A DNA stretch of 54,237 nucleotides from the NCBI GenBank assembly GCA_002316805.1, contig DCEF01000005.1, positions 1 to 54,237 of the forward strand, written 5' to 3'. Shown one piece after another: positions 48,227 through 54,237 of this stretch; within the stretch, counting starts at the first letter, position 1, and each line of letters begins with the position of its first letter. The position numbers and the translations under genes are program-made. The stretch comes from Ruminococcaceae bacterium UBA1036. Lineage in GTDB: Bacteria > Bacillota > Clostridia > Oscillospirales > Acutalibacteraceae. Below the pieces are notes generated by a model that worked only from the letters and a program-made list of their open reading frames with translations, did no database searches and was not told the DNA's origin.

Positions 48227-50116
48227 ATGGCAATGAAGCAGTTTAAAACTGAGTCCAAACGCATTTTGGACATGATGATTAATTCAATTTACACGCATAA
48301 GGAAATTTTTTTGCGTGAGCTTATTTCAAACGCGAGCGATGCAATCGACAAACTGTATTACAAGGCCCTTACAGACGGCAACACAGGGCTTAACCGCGAT
48401 GACTTTGTAATTAACCTGATTCCGGATAAAGAAAAACGTACACTGACGATTACAGATAATGGATGCGGCATGACTGACAAAGAGCTTGAAAACAATCTCG
48501 GCACTATTGCAAAAAGCGGCTCTCTTGATTTTAAAAAAGCAATGCAGCAAAAAAGCGATGTGGAAATCATCGGCCAGTTCGGTGTCGGCTTTTATTCGGC
48601 GTTCATGGTTGCAAGCCATGTGACCGTACGCAGCAAAGCATTCGACAGCGATAAAGCATGGCAGTGGGAATCATCGGGCACGGCAGGCTACACGATAGAG
48701 CCGTGCGAAAAGGCTGACCGCGGGACTGAAATCATCCTCAACATTAAGGCGGACACGGATGACGAAAAATTCAGTGAATATCTTGACACTTACCGTTTAA
48801 AGAGCCTCGTTAAGAAATATTCGGACTATATCCGCTACCCAATCAAGATGGATGTGGAGAAGAGCCGCCTTAAGGAAGGCACAAAAGACCAGTATGAGAA
48901 ATACACGGAGAATGAGACACTGAACAGCATGGTACCTCTCTGGCGCAAAAATAAAAATGAGATTACGGAAGAAGAGTACAACAACTTTTACAAGAGCAAA
49001 TTTGGCGATTATGAGAACCCTGCAAAGACGATACACATGTATGTTGAGGGTGCCTCCACGTTCCATGCCTTGATGTATATTCCTGCTCATGCACCATTCA
49101 ACTTTTATACGCGTGACTATGAGAAGGGCCTGCAGCTTTATTCTAACGGTGTGCTTATTATGGATAAGTGCGCTGATCTGCTGCCTGATTATTTCAGTTT
49201 TGTCCGAGGGCTTGTGGATTCGCAGGACCTTTCCTTGAATATCTCACGCGAGACGCTGCAACATAACGGTCAGCTTAAGCTGATTGCCGAAAGGCTTGAA
49301 AAGAAAATTCATAATGAGCTCGAAACAATGCTCAGGAACAATAGGTCAGACTACGAAAAATTCTTCAAGAACTTTGGCCTGCAGTTGAAATATGGCATTT
49401 ACCAGGATTACGGCATGCATAAAGACACTCTGAAGGATCTGCTTTTGTTCTACTCGTCAAGCGAAAAAAAGCTCGTTACACTGAAAGAATATACAGACCG
49501 CATGAAGCCTGACCAGAAATATATTTACTATGCGTGCGGCGACACTGTCGACCGCATTGACAGGCTGCCGCAGGCAGACGCTGTAAAAGAGCATGGATAT
49601 GAAATACTTTACATGACAGACCCGGTAGACGAATTTGCGGTCTCAATGCTGCAGAAATATAATGACAAGGAATTTAAATCAATTTCTGCCGATGACCTTG
49701 GCCTTGAAACGGATGAGGAAAAGAAAGAAGCAGCAAAGAAAGTTGAAGAAAACAAAGATATGCTTTCTTTCATGAAAGATTCGCTCGACGGTAAAGTAAG
49801 CAATGTAATCCTTTCACAGAAGCTTAAGACTCATCCGGTGTGCATTTCTACGACCGGAGCTATTTCGATGGAAATGGAAAAAGTCCTTAATTCAATGCCG
49901 AACGTCGATAAAGAGAAAGTAAAGTCTCAGCGTGTGCTCGAAATCAATGCTAACCACCCTGTGTTCAAAAAATTGTGCGACCTATATAAGAACGATAAAG
50001 ACAGGCTTAAAATGTATACTTCCATGCTATATACACAGGCCCTGCTAATAGAAGGTATGCCTATTGAAGACCCAGTGGATTTTTCGAACGAAATATGCGA
50101 ATTGATGGTTCAGTAA
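48227..50116 (+). CDS. htpG: Molecular chaperone HtpG (Hsp90)
   Basis: This is a cytosolic dimeric ATP-dependent chaperone. The 629-residue product has the GHKL ATPase domain with FLRELISNASDAIDKL (near 27-42), DNGCGMT (near 78), GTIAKSGS (near 91) and GQFGVGFYSAFMVA (near 115-128). A middle domain with the catalytic Arg segment (SRETLQHN, near 340) and a C-terminal dimerisation region follow. GAAGGGA is 8-9 bp before ATG 48227. The CIRCE operator indicates heat-induced, HrcA-controlled expression. Confidence 0.97.
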   Translation: MAMKQFKTESKRILDMMINSIYTHKEIFLRELISNASDAIDKLYYKALTDGNTGLNRDDFVINLIPDKEKRTLTITDNGCGMTDKELENNLGTIAKSGSLDFKKAMQQKSDVEIIGQFGVGFYSAFMVASHVTVRSKAFDSDKAWQWESSGTAGYTIEPCEKADRGTEIILNIKADTDDEKFSEYLDTYRLKSLVKKYSDYIRYPIKMDVEKSRLKEGTKDQYEKYTENETLNSMVPLWRKNKNEITEEEYNNFYKSKFGDYENPAKTIHMYVEGASTFHALMYIPAHAPFNFYTRDYEKGLQLYSNGVLIMDKCADLLPDYFSFVRGLVDSQDLSLNISRETLQHNGQLKLIAERLEKKIHNELETMLRNNRSDYEKFFKNFGLQLKYGIYQDYGMHKDTLKDLLLFYSSSEKKLVTLKEYTDRMKPDQKYIYYACGDTVDRIDRLPQADAVKEHGYEILYMTDPVDEFAVSMLQKYNDKEFKSISADDLGLETDEEKKEAAKKVEENKDMLSFMKDSLDGKVSNVILSQKLKTHPVCISTTGAISMEMEKVLNSMPNVDKEKVKSQRVLEINANHPVFKKLCDLYKNDKDRLKMYTSMLYTQALLIEGMPIEDPVDFSNEICELMVQ

Positions 50117-50131
50117 TTTTAACAGCAGATT

Positions 50132-50164
50132 ATACCTCGGAAAATAAATCCGGGGTATTTTTTT
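50132..50164 (+). terminator. Terminator after htpG
   Basis: ATACCTCGGA (50132-50141) / TCCGGGGTAT (50149-50158) form a 10-bp stem with one T-G pair and loop AAATAAA, followed by TTTTTT. Confidence 0.93.
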
Positions 50165-50198
50165 ATAAACTGCTGCAAATTCCATACTGAAATTTGAA

Positions 50199-50228
50199 TT
50201 GCGAAAATAGTCGAACCTGTGCTATAAT
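50199..50228 (+). promoter_or_regulatory. Promoter of the bactofilin gene
   Basis: TTGCGA (50199-50204) and TATAAT (50223-50228) with an 18-bp spacer lie 57 bp before ATG 50286. Confidence 0.62.
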
Positions 50229-50285
50229 GAACATACGAAAAACTTCTGCAAACTTTTTAACAGATAGGTGGAGGTGCGTATAATA

Positions 50286-51077
50286 ATGGCTACAGATTTA
50301 AATGACCACGACGGCGGATTTGCTAAAAAGATTAAGCGTATGTGGTATGGCTCTGACAAAGAACAGGCGGACGGCAACGGCTCTGAAGAGCCGGAACCTG
50401 CAGTAAATGGAATGGCTTATGATGACAGTGCATGCAGCGAAGTCTTTTATCGATCGACGGAAAAAGGCACACAGAGCACTTTAAACCAGGATGAAAAGAA
50501 CCCTTTGCTTGCATCTGCCGAAAATGCAAGAGCTGCAGAGCCAGCAGATAATGTGAAAAGCATCAGTGATGAAGAGGAAAGGGAAAGCACAACGGTAATC
50601 TCGAGAAAAACTGTTATAAAAAGTGACATTAACGCAGAAGGCGACATTGAACTTTACGGCTCGGTGACAGGAGCAGTGAAAACGCCCGGCAAAATCATAA
50701 TCTGCGGAAAACAGAACGGCAATGTACAGGGCTCGGACGTGAGGCTTGAAGGTTGTGCTGTGCGTGGAAATGTTAGCGCTTCGGGTTCTGTTATAGTTGA
50801 CAGCGATTCCGTAGTTGTCGGCGATATTAAATGCGGCAGCCTTGTGTTCGGCGGAAAACTGAAAGGAAATATACATGTAATGGGCAATGTCACATGCGAA
50901 AAAAGTGCAGTGATTATCGGAAACATTGTCTCGACTACCATTACGGTAGAGAGTGGGGCAAAACTGCAGGGCAAAGTGCAGATTTCCGACGGAAGCATCA
51001 AAGATGTTGAAGTGCCTGACGATGTTAAGGCCGATAATTCATCTGCAGATAACGATAAAAAACAGGCTAAGTGCTGA
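50286..51077 (+). CDS. Bactofilin-family polymer-forming cytoskeletal protein
   Basis: This 263-residue protein has a charged, probably disordered N-terminal region (1-110). A repetitive beta-helix core (about 118-235) follows with Gly/Val/Ile repeats such as GDIELYGSVTGAVKTPGKIIICG, KQNGNVQGSDVRLEGCAVRGNV and HVMGNVTCEKSAVIIGNI, then an acidic/Lys tail. This matches DUF583/bactofilin. Bactofilins polymerise without nucleotides and organise cell shape or envelope enzymes. The N-terminal extension is longer than in classic bactofilins. GGTGGAGG is 12 bp before ATG 50286; GTG 50274 is an alternative. Confidence 0.85.
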   Translation: MATDLNDHDGGFAKKIKRMWYGSDKEQADGNGSEEPEPAVNGMAYDDSACSEVFYRSTEKGTQSTLNQDEKNPLLASAENARAAEPADNVKSISDEEERESTTVISRKTVIKSDINAEGDIELYGSVTGAVKTPGKIIICGKQNGNVQGSDVRLEGCAVRGNVSASGSVIVDSDSVVVGDIKCGSLVFGGKLKGNIHVMGNVTCEKSAVIIGNIVSTTITVESGAKLQGKVQISDGSIKDVEVPDDVKADNSSADNDKKQAKC

Positions 51078-51142
51078 GTTTATCGCATGCCGTTTATGGT
51101 TAATGTAATCAGGCGGGAAAACTTTAAATTTGATAAATTTAG

Positions 51143-51171
51143 TTGACAAAGTCTGTTGCATCTGGTAGAGT
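51143..51171 (+). promoter_or_regulatory. Promoter of the manganese riboswitch/P-type ATPase transcript
   Basis: TTGACA (51143-51148) and TAGAGT (51166-51171) with a 17-bp spacer lie about 25-30 bp before the riboswitch. Confidence 0.7.
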
Positions 51172-51196
51172 ATTAATATAATTTTATGCTCAGATA

Positions 51197-51292
51197 TTTG
51201 AGGGAGTAGTTTACATCCGATTATGGATGTGGTAAGTCAACATACATGGCCCTGGAAGGGGTCTGGCTTACCTTTATAGACGAGACTCATGC
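51197..51292 (+). ncRNA. yybP-ykoY manganese riboswitch
   Basis: The leader has GAGGGAGTAG (51200-51209), a hairpin ACATCC/GGATGT, the AAGTCAACATA segment, a GGCCC...GGGGTC arm, and CGAGACTCATGC (51281-51292). The paired GGGAGTAG and CGAGAC loops are the hallmark of the yybP-ykoY (Mn2+) riboswitch class. Its 3' end overlaps the arm of the terminator at 51286-51330. Mn2+ binding would be expected to prevent termination and turn on the export pump. Confidence 0.88.
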
Positions 51293-51330
51293 ATGGCTTT
51301 CTTCGGAAAGCTTTGCATGGGCCTTTTTTA
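51286..51330 (+). terminator. Riboswitch-controlled terminator
   Basis: CATGCA (51288-51293) pairs with TGCATG (51314-51319). Inside, GCTTTC (51296-51301) pairs with GAAAGC (51306-51311) closed by a TTCG tetraloop. GGCC and TTTTTT follow. It shares its 5' arm with the riboswitch 3' end, as expected for a transcriptional switch. Confidence 0.88.
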
Positions 51331-51371
51331 TTTTAAAGTTTGGGAATGATATTATGCGAAAGGAAAATCCT

Positions 51372-54008
51372 ATGAAATTTTATCTGGAAGAAATAAAAAA
51401 AGTCTTTGATGAGGTAAAAAGCGGCGAACATGGGCTTTCACAGGAAGAAGCCAGTGCAAGGCTTAAGAGGGACGGGAAAAATAAGCTGGCAGAACCAAAA
51501 AAAGATTCAGTAGTCAAGAAGTTTTTTCAGCAGCTTATAGAACCAATGACACTCATCCTTATTGTTGCTGCTGTGATATCCGGCATTACTTCCGCGTATT
51601 CGCATGAGTCTTATGCAAACGTCTTTATTATTTTGTTTGTCGTAGTTCTTAATGCAGTGCTCGGGGTTTTTCAGGAGCATAAAGCGGAAAAGGCAATCGA
51701 GTCTTTAAAGCAGATGACTGCAGCCACATCGAAAGTAATACGCGACGGCTCGGTGATGGAAATAAAGAGTGAAGACCTTGTAAAAGGTGACGTCGTTGTT
51801 TTGGAGGCGGGCGATGCTGTCCCGGCAGACTGCAGAATTTTTGAAAACGCCGGAATGAAGGCTGAGGAATCTGCCCTGACGGGCGAGTCGGTGCCTGTGG
51901 AAAAGACAGCGGAAGCGCTTTCGCTTAACGGTGCAAAGTCAGTTACTCTTGGTGACCGCAAAAATATGTCTTACATGGGAAGCACAATAGTCTATGGCCG
52001 CGGCAAAGCCGTAGTTGCAGCAACAGGTATGGATACGGAAATGGGGAAAATAGCAAATGAGTTGACAAAGGCAAAGCAAAGCCTTACGCCTCTTCAGATA
52101 AAGCTGAACCAGCTGAGTAAGATTTTAACATACCTTGTTGTTGGTGTATGCCTGTTTATTTTTGCTTTCAGCCTGCTGAAAGCGGGCAATTTCAGCGGCA
52201 AGGTAGTGCTTGACACATTCATGGTTGCGGTAAGCCTTGCTGTTGCGGCAATCCCGGAAGGCCTTGCTGCCGTTGTAACTATTGTCCTTTCTATAGGCGT
52301 TACAAACATGTCGAAACGCCATGCTATCATCCGTAGGCTTACGGCGGTTGAGACGCTCGGCTGCGCACAGGTTATCTGCTCAGATAAAACAGGAACCTTA
52401 ACGCAAAACAATATGACTGTTGTAGACCATTTTGGCAGCGATGAAGACAGCCTTGCCCGTGCACTTGCGCTTTGCAGTGATTCGGTTTTAAAAGAAAATG
52501 GAGAGATTACCGGTGAACCTACAGAAAATGCGCTCGTTGCCTATGCAGCGTCACGCTCTTTGAAAAAATATGAGCTTGAGAATAAAATACCGCGTGTAGG
52601 CGAAGCGCCGTTTGATTCTGGCAGAAAGATGATGTCTACAGTCCATAAAGCTGGGGGAGGGTTTGTCCAGTACACAAAAGGCGCGCCTGATGTGCTGCTA
52701 AGGCACTGCACGGCATTTATTAAAGACGGGAAAGCCGTTCCGCTTACTGATAAGTTTCGCTCAGAAATTGCGGCCGAAAACAAACGCATGGCCGGCAAGG
52801 CACTCCGTGTACTCGGTGCGTCGTACCGTGCTTACAAAGAGATGCCGCAGTCTTTTCATGCGGAAGACCTCGAGCATGACCTTGTTTTTATCGGTCTTGT
52901 AGGAATGATAGACCCGGTGCGCCCGGAAGCCGCGAAAGCTATACAGGAATGCAAGTCTGCCGGAATACGCGTAAACATGATTACAGGTGACCATAAAGAC
53001 ACGGCATCTGCCATAGCTTCACAGCTTGGCATCCTGAATGACCCGTCACAGGCAATAACTGGTGCGGAGCTTGATGAACTGAGCGATGAAGAGTTGGAAA
53101 AATCGGTGGACAAATATTCCGTTTATGCAAGGGTGCAGCCGGAGCATAAAGTCCGCATTGTAAATGCATGGAAGAAAAAGGGCATGGTAACGGCAATGAC
53201 AGGCGATGGTGTCAATGATGCGCCATCTGTTAAAACCGCCGATATTGGTGTAGGCATGGGGATAACAGGAACGGACGTTACAAAGAATGTTGCTGATATG
53301 ATTCTCGGTGACGACAATTTTGCAACAATTGTTGCGGCAGTAGAAGAAGGCAGAAGAGTTTATGACAATATACGCAAGACCATACAGTTCCTTCTTGCTT
53401 CCAACTTGAGCGAAGTCCTGTGCGTTTTCATTGCAACAATGCTTGGCTTTACGATCCTTAAACCTGTGCATCTTCTGTGGATCAACCTAATTACGGATTC
53501 ATTCCCTGCGCTTGCCCTTGGAATGGAGCGCAAGGAAGCGGGTCTTATGTCACGCAGGCCGCGTGACCCTAAAGAAAGTATTTTTGCTGGCGGCGTAGGT
53601 TTCGATATAATGTATCAAGGCATATTTATTACTGCGCTGACACTTGCGGCATACTTTATAGGGCATTTTATGGAGCATGGCGTCTGGGAAATCACCAACA
53701 GTCCGGATGGCATGACAATGGCATTCCTTACGATATCCATGGCAGAAATTTTCCACGCATTTAATATGCGCTCACAGCGTGGCTCTATTTTCAAAATGAA
53801 ATATCAGAATAAAGCCTTAATAGGTGCCATGCTCGGCTCACTTGTGCTTACATCTGTTGTTATATTTGTTCCGGCGCTTGCGCGGTCTTTTGAATTTGAA
53901 GAAATATCGGCAAGAGAGTATTTTACCGCAATGCTCCTCGCATTTTCTGTTATTCCTATTGTAGAATTGATAAAATTTTTCCAGAGAAAAAGCAGCAAGT
54001 GCAAATAA
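51372..54008 (+). CDS. P-type divalent cation ATPase (Ca2+/Mn2+ type), probable Mn2+ exporter
   Basis: This 878-residue PII-type ATPase resembles SERCA/PMR1. It has an N-terminal cation-ATPase domain, an actuator with TGES (near 172-175), two early spans, phosphorylated Asp338 in DKTGTLTQNN, the nucleotide domain (KGAPD near 438) and MVTAMTGDGVNDAPS (near 605). The M5-M6 ion site is in LWINLITDSFPALALG. Family tools would say calcium. The Mn riboswitch in its leader points instead to Mn2+, as for other pumps controlled by this class. ATG 51372 has AGGA 7 bp upstream. The frame is open from 51246, but that stretch is the riboswitch. Confidence 0.93.
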   Translation: MKFYLEEIKKVFDEVKSGEHGLSQEEASARLKRDGKNKLAEPKKDSVVKKFFQQLIEPMTLILIVAAVISGITSAYSHESYANVFIILFVVVLNAVLGVFQEHKAEKAIESLKQMTAATSKVIRDGSVMEIKSEDLVKGDVVVLEAGDAVPADCRIFENAGMKAEESALTGESVPVEKTAEALSLNGAKSVTLGDRKNMSYMGSTIVYGRGKAVVAATGMDTEMGKIANELTKAKQSLTPLQIKLNQLSKILTYLVVGVCLFIFAFSLLKAGNFSGKVVLDTFMVAVSLAVAAIPEGLAAVVTIVLSIGVTNMSKRHAIIRRLTAVETLGCAQVICSDKTGTLTQNNMTVVDHFGSDEDSLARALALCSDSVLKENGEITGEPTENALVAYAASRSLKKYELENKIPRVGEAPFDSGRKMMSTVHKAGGGFVQYTKGAPDVLLRHCTAFIKDGKAVPLTDKFRSEIAAENKRMAGKALRVLGASYRAYKEMPQSFHAEDLEHDLVFIGLVGMIDPVRPEAAKAIQECKSAGIRVNMITGDHKDTASAIASQLGILNDPSQAITGAELDELSDEELEKSVDKYSVYARVQPEHKVRIVNAWKKKGMVTAMTGDGVNDAPSVKTADIGVGMGITGTDVTKNVADMILGDDNFATIVAAVEEGRRVYDNIRKTIQFLLASNLSEVLCVFIATMLGFTILKPVHLLWINLITDSFPALALGMERKEAGLMSRRPRDPKESIFAGGVGFDIMYQGIFITALTLAAYFIGHFMEHGVWEITNSPDGMTMAFLTISMAEIFHAFNMRSQRGSIFKMKYQNKALIGAMLGSLVLTSVVIFVPALARSFEFEEISAREYFTAMLLAFSVIPIVELIKFFQRKSSKCK

Positions 54009-54049
54009 AATGTGGCACGGTTAAATTTAAATAGACATGACGGCCAAAT

Positions 54050-54237
54050 TTATTTTGACGATGTTTCGGCTGAAACAAGTGGAGCGGGTGACTGTGCCTT
54101 TTTCGTGCGCGGGCTGTCGAAAGCCGGATTGAATGCGTAAAAGTTTTTATCATCGAGCTGGTCTGTTATTATGCGCAGGCCTTCACCGAACCGCTGGTAG
54201 TGGACAACTTCGCGCTCACGCAGAAATTTTATTGCAT
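54050..54237 (-). CDS. Mn-catalase/CotJC-like protein, C-terminal end (partial)
   Basis: The last 62 codons of a minus-strand gene, stop at 54050-54052, run off the window's right end. The visible tail has FLREREVVHYQRFGEGLRI and DKNFYAFNP, which matches the C-terminus of the CotJC/manganese-catalase family of ferritin-like proteins, with the metal-ligand EREVVH segment visible. In spore formers CotJC is a coat component. The rest of the gene is outside the window. It converges on the P-type ATPase with a 41-bp gap and no evident terminator. Confidence 0.78.
   Translation of the reverse strand, partial: AIKFLREREVVHYQRFGEGLRIITDQLDDKNFYAFNPAFDSPRTKKAQSPAPLVSAETSSK

Noticed and set aside
51246..51371. 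N-terminal 42-codon extension of the P-type ATPase
   Set aside because: It overlaps the manganese riboswitch and its terminator. The family N-terminus starts at 51372 with an SD.

Overview
The window is a chromosomal stretch from a low-to-mid GC, endospore-forming member of the Firmicutes, most likely class Clostridia and close to the Ruminococcaceae/Oscillospiraceae. This rests on gene content and order: the priA-def-fmt-rsmB-rlmN-prpC-prkC-rsgA-thiN-spoVM order shared with Bacillus, spore genes (ytfJ, spoVM, a CotJC-like coat catalase), strong SD sequences, and the THF and manganese riboswitches typical of the group. Nearly every gene is on the + strand. The only clear minus-strand gene is a partial one at the right end. 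I see no IS element, prophage, CRISPR array, tRNA or rRNA.

Layout. (1) 1-6564: an oligopeptide ABC transporter (end of oppA, oppB, oppC) with two successive ATPase pairs (oppD-oppF twice), the pairs separated by about 300 bp that hold an imperfect inverted repeat. (2) 6931-13323: a two-gene ThrE-type exporter, a site-2 protease, scpA-scpB, a DUF2953/ytfJ pair, a dacF-type carboxypeptidase and an RluB-type pseudouridine synthase. (3) 13488-27191: yicC, remA, gmk, rpoZ, priA, def, fmt, a membrane zinc peptidase, rsmB, rlmN, prpC, prkC, rsgA, thiN, then two micro-genes: a Cys-rich 53-residue membrane protein and a 29-residue SpoVM. (4) 27212-33577: a THF riboswitch controlling folT, then rimM-trmD, HPr, uvrC, rsmD-coaD and a coiled-coil protein. 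(5) 33656-45565: the division and cell-wall (dcw) cluster: mraZ, rsmH, ftsL, a PASTA class B PBP, a shrunken Mur-ligase-like gene, mraY, ftsW, murG, murA, divIB, ftsZ. (6) 45670-54237: a CorA-type channel, a CDF metal exporter, htpG under a CIRCE operator, a bactofilin, a P-type ATPase behind a yybP-ykoY manganese riboswitch, and the end of a convergent Mn-catalase/CotJC gene.

How the genes work together. The dcw block makes lipid II and the divisome, and PrkC/PrpC (PASTA kinase and phosphatase) provide envelope-linked signalling. The block from gmk to thiN supplies nucleotides, replication restart, N-terminal formylation/deformylation and ribosome maturation. Most genes overlap or lie within 30 bp of each other, so long operons are likely. 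Promoters with good -35/-10 spacing break the series at about 6.85, 8.17, 13.4, 27.3, 29.55, 31.9, 33.67, 44.3, 45.7, 48.15, 50.2 and 51.15 kb.

Most notable points. (a) A 174-residue relic at the murE/murF position of the dcw cluster keeps the middle-domain tail of a Mur ligase but has no P-loop and no C-terminal domain. (b) AAAGTGG-type boxes in 10-bp register lie just downstream of the mraZ promoter. (c) A perfect 12+12 bp palindrome sits on the ftsZ -10 element. (d) htpG has a CIRCE operator. (e) A manganese riboswitch lies in front of a pump that sequence alone would call a calcium ATPase. (f) SpoVM has serine where Bacillus has Pro9. I found no convincing wholly new multi-gene system.
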